From contig JANXWC010000191.1 in NCBI GenBank assembly GCA_025351355.1, forward strand, positions 62,001-126,000: a stretch of DNA of 64,000 nt, read 5' to 3'. A program made the translations under genes and the position numbers. This document shows, piece by piece, positions 8,298 to 16,719 of this stretch. A model generated the notes under the pieces. That model was not told the DNA's origin. It made no database searches and saw nothing but the letters and a program-made list of their open reading frames with translations. Each line of letters begins with the position of its first letter. Position 1 is the stretch's first letter. This DNA is from Hyphomicrobiaceae bacterium (GTDB lineage Bacteria > Pseudomonadota > Alphaproteobacteria > Rhizobiales > Hyphomicrobiaceae).

Positions 8298-10775
8298 TTA
8301 TTCTTGCGACGATTTGGGCGCGCCCATTTCCCACAAGCGCACGGTGCCGTTGCTCCCAGTCGTGGCGAGGCGGCGACCATCGGCGGCGAATGCCACCGCA
8401 TGGACGCCCGGTGTCCGTTCCGGCGTCGACGCGAGCAGGCGACCGCGTTTTGCATCCCATATTTTCAGTATCCCATCTGAACCGATAGAGGCCAGCGCGT
8501 CGCCTGATGGTGCATAGCTGAGTGCGGTGATGGGTCCGACATGGGCCTGAAAACTTTTGATCAGCCGGCTCGATGCGGTGGACCACACGCGGATCTGACC
8601 ATCGGACGCGGCCGACGCCAACGCACGTCCATCGTCGGGGCTATCGAGTGCCGTAATCGGCGCGTTGTGGCCACGATAGCTGCGAATCTGCGACAGGCCC
8701 TCTGAACTCGCCAGGCGCACGGATTTGTCAGCCATCGCATAAGCCACCGCATCGCGGGCCGCGACGCGGACCAGCGATGTCACAGCGACGCCGTTCAAGC
8801 CGCTGATCTGCACGGGCGTCCCCGGCGCCTTGCGATTCCAGACTGCGAGACTGCCGTCGCGACTGGCCGCGATGACGTGATCATTCTCGGCCGCGAAGGC
8901 GACTGCGGTCAGCGGCTCACCGTTGCGGCGGAAAGAAACGATGCGTTCACCCTTGTCGAGATCCCACCACGATAACGTACCGTCGGCATGACCGGTGAGG
9001 GCTTGATTGCCCTGCGCCGCGAGCGCTGTTGCTGAACCTTCCGGCAAACTAATTTTGAGAATTGCCACGCCGCTATTGGCGTCCCACACGCGCAGCGTCG
9101 CGTCCGATCCGATCGTGACTACGCGACGGCTCTCGCCGATGAACTGCAGTCCCTTGACGCCTCCCGTCGGGCCGATGAGTTGGTGGTTGGCTGGAAGCAC
9201 CTGCGCCCCGGCATCGCCGCGGGTGGCAACGGCTTCGGTAGCCGGCGAAGTGCTGGCACGCGGCACCAAGATCACTTGCTTGGACGCGGCGGTAGCAGGC
9301 AAGCTGCCGACCCAACGCTCGCGCCACTGATCCTGATAAACGGTGAACATGCTGGCGACAGCAACACCAGTGGCAAACTTGAATAGCAAGCCGCGCCAGG
9401 GATGGCGAAGAAAAAACCACATCTGCCGCTGCCGGCGGGGTTTGCGACGCTCGACTGGCTGTGGCAGCGCTCCGGCGAGTACGGCCGGCGCGGGAGCGGG
9501 CAAGGCGGGTCGCACGTCGGCGGGTGCGCGGGCGGCTGCAACAACCCGCTCCACCGGCGCCGCCGAGGCGCGCGCTGCCATCAAGGTCGGCGAACCACCA
9601 TAGCCGAGACCGAAACGGGGCGCAGGCTCGACCGAGGCCAGCGCCGCACCGAGGCTGGCCGGTGCCGGCGCGATCACTACCGGTTCCGGTTTGTTGGGCT
9701 GCGCCGCCGGACGCGCCTTGCGCAGTCCATCGACAAAATCAAGCAATTGGCCGGCTGGCTGCGGCGTGTCCGGCGGCGGCGGCAGCAGTGCTTCGGTCGC
9801 GGCAATGAGGGACGGTGCCTCTGTCAGATCGGACGGCCGCTTGATGCCCAGCACGTCGCCGATGCGCGCGCGCGCGGCTTTGGCGGCTTTGGGCTTGGGA
9901 TCAGGAGCCAGCAGGGCACCGCGCCACTCCGCAATCGACTGCGGACGCTCCGTCACTTCAAGCCGCAGCGACTTGTCAATTGCGGCCAGAAATCCCGCGC
10001 GATAGCTGCCGATGGCTGCATCGCGGGCGGACACATACTCGTCATTGACCATGCGTGACGGCGCATCGGGGGGACGCTTGCCGGTGATGGCCTGATAAAA
10101 GGTAGCGCCAAGCGCATAGATGTCTGTCCACGGACCTTGCTGGCGCGTGGTGGATGCATACTGCTCATAAGGACTGTAGCCAGGCTTGACGAGTGCACTA
10201 ACGGTACGTGACGGCGAAGCGATCTCGCCGCGCGCGGAGCCGAAATCGATCAGCACCGGCGTCTTGTCGCGGCGGACAATGATGTTGTCCGGCGCGATAT
10301 CGCGATGCAGGTAATCGCCCTTGTGGATCAACTCAAGCGCATCGAGCAGCGGCGCGAGCAAGGCATCGAGTTCGGTCTGACGGGGGGCGCGCCCAAGACC
10401 GCGCAACCATGTTTTGAAGCTGCCGCCCTCCTCGAACTGCAACACCATGTAGCCGGTGTTGTTGGCGCGGAAATAGCGGAAGACGCGGACGATATTCGGA
10501 TGATCGAAGCGGGCCAACGTCTTGGCCTCATCGATAAAGCGATCCAGCCCCCATTTGTAGTCTTCGGCGCATTCGCGCGAGCGCGGAAAGGCGCCAAGCT
10601 CGTTCTTGCGCGCGGCATAATCGGTCGGAAAATATTCCTTGATGGTGACTTGCCGGGCCAGTGCCAATTCATCGGCCAGATAGGTTATGCCGAAGCCACC
10701 CGCGCCCAACACCCGTTTGATGCGAAAATCGCCGGCCAGTTCGGTACCACTCGGAAGGGCGACCAAATTGCTCAT
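8298..10775 (-). CDS. Transmembrane Ser/Thr kinase with seven-blade WD40 propeller
   Basis: The 825-residue protein starts with a Hanks-type kinase domain (about 15-290). It has the glycine loop GAGGFG (24-29), Lys46 in VTIK, HRDIAPDN (157-164) and DFG (177-179), so it should be active. A Pro/Ala-rich linker leads to a basic patch (RRKPRRQRQ) and a single membrane helix near 462-480. Residues 535-825 form seven WD40-like repeats, with ends such as LRVWD, LSWWD, LAVWN, IRVWS, LKIWD and VRLWE, enough for one closed propeller. By the positive-inside rule the kinase is cytoplasmic and the propeller periplasmic. FHA and PP2C genes lie nearby on the other strand. Confidence 0.92.
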   Translation of the reverse strand: MSNLVALPSGTELAGDFRIKRVLGAGGFGITYLADELALARQVTIKEYFPTDYAARKNELGAFPRSRECAEDYKWGLDRFIDEAKTLARFDHPNIVRVFRYFRANNTGYMVLQFEEGGSFKTWLRGLGRAPRQTELDALLAPLLDALELIHKGDYLHRDIAPDNIIVRRDKTPVLIDFGSARGEIASPSRTVSALVKPGYSPYEQYASTTRQQGPWTDIYALGATFYQAITGKRPPDAPSRMVNDEYVSARDAAIGSYRAGFLAAIDKSLRLEVTERPQSIAEWRGALLAPDPKPKAAKAARARIGDVLGIKRPSDLTEAPSLIAATEALLPPPPDTPQPAGQLLDFVDGLRKARPAAQPNKPEPVVIAPAPASLGAALASVEPAPRFGLGYGGSPTLMAARASAAPVERVVAAARAPADVRPALPAPAPAVLAGALPQPVERRKPRRQRQMWFFLRHPWRGLLFKFATGVAVASMFTVYQDQWRERWVGSLPATAASKQVILVPRASTSPATEAVATRGDAGAQVLPANHQLIGPTGGVKGLQFIGESRRVVTIGSDATLRVWDANSGVAILKISLPEGSATALAAQGNQALTGHADGTLSWWDLDKGERIVSFRRNGEPLTAVAFAAENDHVIAASRDGSLAVWNRKAPGTPVQISGLNGVAVTSLVRVAARDAVAYAMADKSVRLASSEGLSQIRSYRGHNAPITALDSPDDGRALASAASDGQIRVWSTASSRLIKSFQAHVGPITALSYAPSGDALASIGSDGILKIWDAKRGRLLASTPERTPGVHAVAFAADGRRLATTGSNGTVRLWEMGAPKSSQE

Positions 10776-11028
10776 AGTCCGCCCCCCTCATGCGAGCCTT
10801 CACCGCCTACAGCCACCACTGCCCTTTACCGCGAATGAGATGCAACAATATGGCGAAAAGTTGCGGCAGCGAAGGCAATCCACGCCACATTGAGCCAACA
10901 GCGTGTGGCGCGTACCGCTCGGATCTGGTACAAATTGTGAACGCACTTGCGCCTATCAGGGAACGCACTGCCTGCAGGTTCGTTTCCCCATCGTGACGGA
11001 AGAAAGTGCGGTTCTTGGGAGTAGTGAC
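10776..11028. other. Divergent intergenic region of the kinase/FHA block
   Basis: These 253 bases lie between the kinase gene (minus) and the 28-codon gene (plus) and presumably contain both promoters. No clear sigma-70 elements, dyads or RNA structures were recognised. Confidence 0.4.
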
Positions 11029-11115
11029 ATGGATACCACCACATTATTGCTTATCATCATTGTAGTTTTGCTGCTTGGCGGCGGTGGTTTTTACGGACGC
11101 GGTCGATGGTTCTGA
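11029..11115 (+). CDS. 28-residue single-helix membrane peptide
   Basis: An ATG at 11029 opens a 28-codon frame: a short MDTTT leader, an uninterrupted Leu/Ile/Val helix of about 11 residues, a Gly run, and the basic tail FYGRGRWF. GGGAG sits at a suitable distance upstream. I recall very similar tiny proteins annotated as hypothetical in Rhizobiales genomes, which supports it being real. The size suggests a membrane regulator or stress peptide, but no function is known. It lies between the kinase gene and the FHA gene. Confidence 0.6.
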   Translation: MDTTTLLLIIIVVLLLGGGGFYGRGRWF

Positions 11116-11404
11116 CTGCGCGCACAGCGGATCGACGGAAGTCGGAACTGCATGCCCTCTCCAGAGGTTTAGCTGCGATCCTGCGCATCGAGTGAATGTG
11201 ATGGATTATCCGTAGGTTAAACTTGCGGTACATTCTTTGATGGTGCGTGGGCCTTCGTCCGCGCGCCATTTTTTATTTATCGTTCAAGGCACGCTCTTGC
11301 TTTGCTCGATGGATGCTTTGTAAGTCGCGGCTGGTCGGCCACGGTGTTGCCGCGATGTGGCGCAAAATTACGTCAGCAGCAATTGCGACGGGGAGACGAC
11401 GATT
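11116..11404. other. Intergenic region upstream of the FHA gene
   Basis: These 289 bases separate the small membrane peptide from the FHA gene. Composition drops slightly in GC around 11200-11290. No terminator, RNA gene or repeat was recognised. A promoter for the FHA-PP2C operon probably lies here. Confidence 0.35.
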
Positions 11405-12166
11405 ATGGGCAACAGAGATGGCGATGGTTCGGATAACGCTGGAGCCGCAAAGACACCGCGTTTTCTCGGTTCTTTAAAAGACGCACTTATGGCGGCGGGT
11501 CGAAGCGACACCGTGGCAGACCATGCAGCCTTACCCACACCCGCGCCTGACGTCGTTCGAGCGGCCGCGCCGCCGCCCATCCCCGTCGGTAACAAGGCTG
11601 CAGCGGTCGATGCGGAAACGATTGCAGTTGTACCTAAGGCAGCGCGCGACGAGGGGCGGGTCGCGACACCGAAAAATAGCGACCCATTCCCAGAGGCCAT
11701 GACGCGTGCCATTCGCGGAAGCGATCCGCGCAAACAAGCAGGTCCGGCACGCACGCAACTGGTGCGCGGTCGCGTCGAAGTGGCCCGTGGCGAATTCCAC
11801 CAAGATCCGGTCGTTGGTTGGCTAGTGGTTGTTGGCGGTTCGGGACTTGGAGCCTTTCGGCCCATATTTGAGGGTAACAACACCATCGGCCGCGGGCGCA
11901 ACCAACGCATCGCCATCGACTTCGGCGATGAGACGATCTCGAGTGAGGAACAAGCCTATATCCGTTACGACTCGGCGGACCGCAGCTTCTTGTTCGTGCC
12001 CAATCTATCGAAGACAAACGTCGTGTCCATCAACAATCGCAAGCCAACCGCCGCCATTGCGTTGCAGGCCATGGATGTGATCACCATGGGTCGCACGCAG
12101 TTGGCTTTCGTGCCATTCTGTGGCGCAGATTTCGATTGGTCAGAATTGGCCGATGCAAAAAGCTGA
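11405..12166 (+). CDS. FHA-domain phosphothreonine-binding protein
   Basis: This 253-residue protein has a disordered Ala/Pro-rich N-terminal half. A C-terminal forkhead-associated domain (about 140-245) follows, with NNTIGRGRNQRIAIDFGDET and ISSEEQAYIRYD as its Gly-Arg and Ser loops. FHA domains bind phosphothreonine peptides. A threonine in the segment ARTQLVRG just before the domain could be a kinase target, as in mycobacterial FHA proteins; this is inference. The ATG at 11405 has GGGGAGA upstream. The PP2C gene starts 43 bases downstream, and the kinase gene lies about 0.6 kb away on the opposite strand, so the three likely form one signalling set. Confidence 0.88.
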   Translation: MGNRDGDGSDNAGAAKTPRFLGSLKDALMAAGRSDTVADHAALPTPAPDVVRAAAPPPIPVGNKAAAVDAETIAVVPKAARDEGRVATPKNSDPFPEAMTRAIRGSDPRKQAGPARTQLVRGRVEVARGEFHQDPVVGWLVVVGGSGLGAFRPIFEGNNTIGRGRNQRIAIDFGDETISSEEQAYIRYDSADRSFLFVPNLSKTNVVSINNRKPTAAIALQAMDVITMGRTQLAFVPFCGADFDWSELADAKS

Positions 12167-12209
12167 GGCGCTGGCTCGACCGGTGAATTGTTCGCGGACG
12201 TAAACACGG

Positions 12210-13088
12210 GTGTGCGAAAAAGTGCATTTCGAAATCGCAATCCGGGCGTCTCAGGGTGCGCGCCGATCCCAGGAGGATACGGCGCTGGCGTGGCCAATGC
12301 AGAGTAGTGTCGCCGGCGATGATGGCGTCACACTGCTCGACTTGCCGCCAGCCGAGGCGGGCCATGCAGCAGCCGTGCTGTGCGACGGCATGGGTGGCCA
12401 TATTGGCGGCGCCATGGCCAGCCGCACAACATCAGAGGCGTTTCTGGCGGCATTGATGACCGCCGAGGGCCCCATGCGTCACCGTTTGATGCACGCCTTA
12501 GATAGTGCCAACACTGCTTTGACCGAGCAGGTCAAGCGAAGCCCCGTCTACAACGGCATGGGTTCGACACTCGTCGGCGTGGCATTGAGTGCCGACGGTC
12601 TGCAATGGGTCAGCGTCGGGGATAGCCTGTTGTATTTCTGGCGGCAGAGCGAAATCGTCATGCTGAACGAGGATCACTCACTCGCGCCGGAGATCGACAA
12701 GCTGGCTGAAACCGGCAAAATCAGTTGGGCTGCCGCACGTTCGGATCCACGCCGGCACTACCTCCGCTCGGCATTGACCGGCGACGATATTGAAATGATC
12801 GACCTCAGCGAGCAAGCCGCACCATTGGAGGCTGGCGACGTGATCATGCTCGCCAGCGACGGCGTCAACACGCTCGAACCCGAAACTATTGCGAGCATCA
12901 TTTCTGATTGCGCGGCCGAGGGCGCCTCCGCAATTGCCAAGCGCCTAATCGGCAGCGTCGATGCGATCCGCGCGCCGCATCAGGACAACACGACAATTAT
13001 CATCGTCCGTGTTGTGGCGGCCGTCGTGCCAAACGTCGCTCCGTCCGGGGCCGCCGCAGCAGACGGCGGCGCGCGAAACAATGTGTGA
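12210..13088 (+). CDS. PP2C-family Ser/Thr protein phosphatase
   Basis: This 292-residue protein shows the PP2C/PPM metal-binding motifs in order: SQEDTAL near residue 20, CDGMGGHIGG near 58, GMGSTLVGVAL, VSVGDSLLY, ASDGVNTLE and HQDNTTIII near 258. It should remove phosphate from Ser/Thr with two metal ions, and is the natural counterpart of the nearby kinase. The start is a GTG at 12210 with a weak GGACG box; another in-frame GTG lies four codons later. It has no membrane segment, so it acts in the cytoplasm. The next gene overlaps its stop. Confidence 0.9.
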   Translation: MCEKVHFEIAIRASQGARRSQEDTALAWPMQSSVAGDDGVTLLDLPPAEAGHAAAVLCDGMGGHIGGAMASRTTSEAFLAALMTAEGPMRHRLMHALDSANTALTEQVKRSPVYNGMGSTLVGVALSADGLQWVSVGDSLLYFWRQSEIVMLNEDHSLAPEIDKLAETGKISWAAARSDPRRHYLRSALTGDDIEMIDLSEQAAPLEAGDVIMLASDGVNTLEPETIASIISDCAAEGASAIAKRLIGSVDAIRAPHQDNTTIIIVRVVAAVVPNVAPSGAAAADGGARNNV

Positions 13089-13530
13089 TCGGTGCGCGGC
13101 GGGATTTACTTTTTTTGGCTTGGCCGAGCCGCAAGCAGCGATGCTCGAGCACTATGAGGCGGCATTGTGCGCGGGCTGGGCAGGAGCCGATCAGGACGTT
13201 GCGCCTGCCGATCGGTTGGCCGCTTTGCAGCGCGATCCCTCAGCTTTCCTCGCTGCTCTGGCCGACCGGATCGACCCGCCGACTTCGACATACGATGCTG
13301 CGACTTCGGCCTCTGCCTCGTTGACGCGCTGGCTGTGGGATGGCGAGTTCTGCGGTGAGGTTGTGCTGACGTTGCGCGGCGATTCTACGGGTGACGATCG
13401 CTTCAACATCGCCTGCGTGGTCGTACCTGGGAAACAGCAAAACGGTTACGAGGATCGCGCCCGCCAACAACTCATAAGCGAGGCACGCCAGCTGGGATTA
13501 CTGGCAAAAGTGGAAACAAGCGATCGCTGA
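13081..13530 (+). CDS. Unknown protein coupled to the PP2C gene
   Basis: The ATG at 13081 overlaps the end of the PP2C gene by eight bases, an arrangement typical of translational coupling. The 149-residue product begins with a Cys pair (MCDRC), is mildly acidic, and has no signal peptide or membrane helix. The middle contains FLAALADRIDPP and the C-terminal part LTRWLWDGEFCGEVVLTLRG, which looks like a small alpha/beta domain. I recognise no family. Its position makes it a candidate partner or substrate of the kinase/phosphatase pair. It converges on the MaoC gene. Confidence 0.6.
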   Translation: MCDRCAAGFTFFGLAEPQAAMLEHYEAALCAGWAGADQDVAPADRLAALQRDPSAFLAALADRIDPPTSTYDAATSASASLTRWLWDGEFCGEVVLTLRGDSTGDDRFNIACVVVPGKQQNGYEDRARQQLISEARQLGLLAKVETSDR

Positions 13531-13546
13531 GTTCGGGTGAGGCACC

Positions 13547-13981
13547 TCAAGCAACGGTGCGACCGGGCACCATCAGGATCGCCTCGCCTTCCAGAACAAT
13601 TTTATCGCCCACCCGGCAGACGCATTCGAAGCGCGCCCGGCGTTTGGCGACAATGAGATCGACGATGCGGACGCTGGCCACCACGTGATCACCGTGGCGC
13701 ACGGGTGCACGGAAATTGAGCGTCTGCGACACGTAGATGGCGCCGGGCCCGGGCAGATGCATGCCGAACACGGCAGAGATATAGCCAGCTGTCAGCATGC
13801 CGTGCGATATTGGCGTCTTGAACGGCGTTGTGGCGGCATAGGTGGCATCCAGATGGACGGGATTGCGATCGCCGGTGAGTTCGGCGAAGGCGATGATGTC
13901 GGCATCCGTCACCGCACGCGCGTAGCTCGCCTCCAGTCCTAGTTCCAGATCCTCGAAGGCATAACTTTTTCTGTCCGACAT
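13547..13981 (-). CDS. MaoC-like (R)-specific enoyl-CoA hydratase
   Basis: The 144-residue protein from ATG 13981 has the hot-dog-fold hydratase-2 motif TGDRNPVHLDATYA followed by ISHGMLTAGYIS. It contains the Asp and His that activate water in PhaJ/MaoC enzymes. Such enzymes hydrate trans-2-enoyl-CoA to (R)-3-hydroxyacyl-CoA, feeding polyhydroxyalkanoate or other (R)-acyl pools. The frame continues upstream; an alternative ATG at 14032 has AGGAG about 12 bases away. No other fatty-acid gene is adjacent, so the pathway cannot be fixed. Confidence 0.82.
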   Translation of the reverse strand: MSDRKSYAFEDLELGLEASYARAVTDADIIAFAELTGDRNPVHLDATYAATTPFKTPISHGMLTAGYISAVFGMHLPGPGAIYVSQTLNFRAPVRHGDHVVASVRIVDLIVAKRRARFECVCRVGDKIVLEGEAILMVPGRTVA

Positions 13982-14217
13982 CGACACGGCCGCTCCAGCA
14001 ATGGTCGCAATGGCTGAGCCGCTTGCGGGCATCGCCAGTTTAATGCTCCTAGCATGCCGCAGTCGCGGTAGGGCGCACAAGTGCCACTGACAATGTCGCC
14101 GGTAATGACGCAAATTGTTGCGGACACGAGGTCGAAGCCCATGGGCGCTAACGCTTTATTTACCCTTCCGGCCAAGACTTAAGCGCAATCTCGGAGGCAC
14201 TTTAACGGACAGCAACC

Positions 14218-14583
14218 ATGCGCATACTCATGATACTGCTGGCCCTGCTTGCCACCGGAAAAGTTATAACCCTGCAATGGTTGCATCGCTCGGTTAGCGA
14301 CGACATTATCGTCAGCACGTGGGGCCCGCGGGCCCTGGAAGCATGCGGACGCGACGCTCGCCGGGTCTACGGGCTCGATGCCGGTGCCTGGCCGCCCGAC
14401 ACACCAGTTCGCCTGGAAATTGGCAGGGGTTCAACGGCCGTAAAACTCTGGCAGGTCGATGACCCAGCCTGGAATGAACGCTATCGCAAACCCTATCTTC
14501 GTCTCGTCGCGGGTCTGCCAGGACAACAAGTCACCTGCAGCTACGATATGTCCAAAGGCACAGCGACAACGTCGAAAACATAA
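14218..14583 (+). CDS. Small exported protein of unknown function
   Basis: This 121-residue product starts MRILMILLALLATGKVI, a short hydrophobic leader that could be a signal peptide or anchor, preceded by GGAGG around 14193. Two cysteines in the mature part (near residues 43 and 107) could form a disulphide in the periplasm. No domain was recognised. It lies just upstream of the sugar-transferase gene on the same strand, which may hint at an envelope role. Confidence 0.5.
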   Translation: MRILMILLALLATGKVITLQWLHRSVSDDIIVSTWGPRALEACGRDARRVYGLDAGAWPPDTPVRLEIGRGSTAVKLWQVDDPAWNERYRKPYLRLVAGLPGQQVTCSYDMSKGTATTSKT

Positions 14584-14642
14584 CAAATTTGCGGTGTTCT
14601 GCCTTTTGGCACATGCGGTAATAAATCCTCAACCTTCCTTTA

Positions 14643-16208
14643 GTGCCATCGTTACCGCGACAGGCGTTTGCTGATTGCTCGAGCTGTGCCGCTGAGGCGG
14701 TCAGCGGGGACTCCAGGATAAGTGGGCGTTGGGTAGTGATTACGCGTACGTTTTCATCAGCAATAGCGGGAACGCCGACCTCGTCGAACGCTGGCGCAGG
14801 GCCGCAACCGCGCTCGCGCCGTGTCGCGATCGACCTTGTGGCCGGCGGCGACGTACTCGGTTGTTTTGCTGGCGGACTAGCAGGTGGGGCAGCCGTCGTG
14901 CTGCGCGGCGACCTTGAGGTGATGTGGCTGCGGTTGGTGCAGGTATCGCTTCTGACGGCGCTGTTCTGCTATCTGGCGCTGCGCCATTTCGGCTTCTACG
15001 ATTTGACTCGCATCGGGCACATTGCTGTGCGCCCGTTCAGCGTTGCGGCGGCGCTCGCCCTTTCGATGATGACAATGTACGGATTGGGCCTGCCGATCGG
15101 GACGCGCGTCGATCACGTGCGCACGTGGTATGGCGTCTGGATGCTGACCAGTTTTCTAGCCATCGTGGTCAATCGCCGCCTAGCTCAGCAGGTGCTGACC
15201 AGACAGGCGCGCCAAGGCGCGTTCAAAATGCGCCTCGCGGTCTATGGCACCGGCGCGCTCGCTGACCGCATCATCGGCGAGGTGTCGACTGGCCAGCAAA
15301 GCGTGGCGTTTGTCGGCGCCTTCGACGACCGTTGCGACCAGAAGCGGCTGCCCGACAGCGGTTATGGCAGCTCGGGCGGCATCGAAGACCTAATCGCCAG
15401 GGGCCGCGCGGGAAAAATCGACCAAATCATCATCGCGCTGCCGCAGACGGCGGATCGCCGAACCGCCGAAGTCGCGCGTCGTCTCGAACAACTACCTGTC
15501 AGCCTCCATATCGTCACCCACATCGCCGGTGATCTGGCCGACGTGGTGAGCGCACATCAGGTGTCGGCACTCGGCGGCGTCGGTCTGATCGACATCAAAA
15601 CCAAGCCTCTCGCTGATTGGGGACGCTACATCAAGACCGCCGAAGACTATATCATCGGATGCCTATCTCTGGTTATCGCATTGCCGGTGATGGCCGCAAT
15701 CGCCGTGGCTATCAAACTCGACAGCCCCGGCCCGGTGTTGTTCCGTCAACGCCGCCATGGCCTCAATCGGCGCGTCATCGAGGTGCTCAAATTTCGCTCG
15801 ATGACGGTGATGGAAAACGGTGAGGCGGTCCAACAAGCCAAACGAGGCGACGCCCGCGTGACGCGCATCGGGCAGTTTCTACGCCGCACCAGTCTTGATG
15901 AATTACCACAACTGATCAACGTGCTGCGCGGCGAGATGAGCTTGATCGGCCCGCGCCCGCACGCGCTTGTGCACGACGACCACTATGGCGAAATGCTCGA
16001 GCGCTATGCCAACCGGCATCAGGTCAAGCCGGGGATGACGGGTTGGGCGCAGGTCAACGGATTTCGCGGACCGACCGAAACGCCCGATAAAATGCGCGAT
16101 CGCGTCGATCACGATCTGACCTACATCGATCGGTGGTCATTATGGCTCGACCTCAAGATACTCGCTATGACGGTGTTCGTGGGCTTCCGTCATAAGAACG
16201 CGGTTTAA
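14643..16208 (+). CDS. Undecaprenyl-phosphate sugar phosphotransferase, WcaJ type
   Basis: The protein of up to 521 residues has four or five membrane helices in the first third, a Rossmann-like domain (from about 195, [15 protein letters not shown]), a further membrane segment near 340-360, and the C-terminal bacterial sugar-transferase domain. The last shows [33 protein letters not shown] and [12 protein letters not shown]. Enzymes of this type move a sugar-1-phosphate onto undecaprenyl phosphate, the first step of exopolysaccharide assembly at the inner membrane. The start is unclear: GTG at 14643 lacks a ribosome site, and GTG at 14736 is another choice. A terminator follows. No other polysaccharide genes are nearby. 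Confidence 0.85.
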   Translation: MPSLPRQAFADCSSCAAEAVSGDSRISGRWVVITRTFSSAIAGTPTSSNAGAGPQPRSRRVAIDLVAGGDVLGCFAGGLAGGAAVVLRGDLEVMWLRLVQVSLLTALFCYLALRHFGFYDLTRIGHIAVRPFSVAAALALSMMTMYGLGLPIGTRVDHVRTWYGVWMLTSFLAIVVNRRLAQQVLTRQARQGAFKMRLAVYGTGALADRIIGEVSTGQQSVAFVGAFDDRCDQKRLPDSGYGSSGGIEDLIARGRAGKIDQIIIALPQTADRRTAEVARRLEQLPVSLHIVTHIAGDLADVVSAHQVSALGGVGLIDIKTKPLADWGRYIKTAEDYIIGCLSLVIALPVMAAIAVAIKLDSPGPVLFRQRRHGLNRRVIEVLKFRSMTVMENGEAVQQAKRGDARVTRIGQFLRRTSLDELPQLINVLRGEMSLIGPRPHALVHDDHYGEMLERYANRHQVKPGMTGWAQVNGFRGPTETPDKMRDRVDHDLTYIDRWSLWLDLKILAMTVFVGFRHKNAV

Positions 16209-16217
16209 GCTGAACGC

Positions 16218-16246
16218 AAAAGGCCCTGTGCGACAGCCGGGCCTTT
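16218..16246. terminator. Bidirectional Rho-independent terminator
   Basis: AAAGGCCC (16219-16226) pairs perfectly with GGGCCTTT (16239-16246) around a 12-base loop. It lies between the convergent ends of the sugar-transferase gene and trxA. The T-run is short on the plus strand and four T long on the minus strand, so it can end both transcripts. Confidence 0.7.
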
Positions 16247-16279
16247 CACGAGTTGTACAGATTGGCAAATGACCGCGAT

Positions 16280-16612
16280 TTACATCGCGCTCTTGATCCA
16301 GTCTTCCAACTGGCGCTTCTGAACCAGCGCGCCCATTTTACGCGCTACCTCTTTGCCACCCTTGAACATCAGCAGCGTCGGCATGGCCTGGATGCCGTAG
16401 GCTTGCGTAGCCTGCGGATTGGCGTCGACGTCGACCTTGGTGATTTTGACTTTACCTTTCATCTCGGTAGCAACGAGATCGAGCGCGGGAGCCATCGCCT
16501 TGCATGGAGGACACCACTCGGCGTGGAAATCGACCAACACCGGCACCTGGCTGTCTAGGACTTCGGATTTGAAGGTTGCGTCGGAAACGACTGTCGTGTC
16601 GGGCGATGCCAT
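16280..16612 (-). CDS. trxA: Thioredoxin with a WCPPC active site
   Basis: This 110-residue protein is a single thioredoxin domain with no signal peptide, so a cytoplasmic disulphide reductase. The redox motif is WCPPCK (Cys34, Cys37), where the standard thioredoxin has WCGPCK. The residue equivalent to the conserved Trp before it is His30 (DFHAEWC). The cis-Pro loop QAMPTLLMF is intact. Placement downstream of addA is the usual Rhizobiales context of trxA. The extra Pro may shift the redox potential; this is inference. Confidence 0.88.
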   Translation of the reverse strand: MASPDTTVVSDATFKSEVLDSQVPVLVDFHAEWCPPCKAMAPALDLVATEMKGKVKITKVDVDANPQATQAYGIQAMPTLLMFKGGKEVARKMGALVQKRQLEDWIKSAM

Positions 16613-16719
16613 GGCTATTCACTCCAAATCCGTTGTTGCTGCGGGTAACTGCTGAGCCTAGGTAGGGACTGCTCTATCTGGCGTCAACCCCGGCGCGGCG
16701 AGCTGCTGATCCATCACGA

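Noticed and set aside
7867-8586. A 239-codon minus-strand frame between the M32 peptidase and kinase genes
   Set aside because: It is the shifted frame of the peptidase N-terminus and kinase C-terminus, both of which have strong motifs in their own frames.
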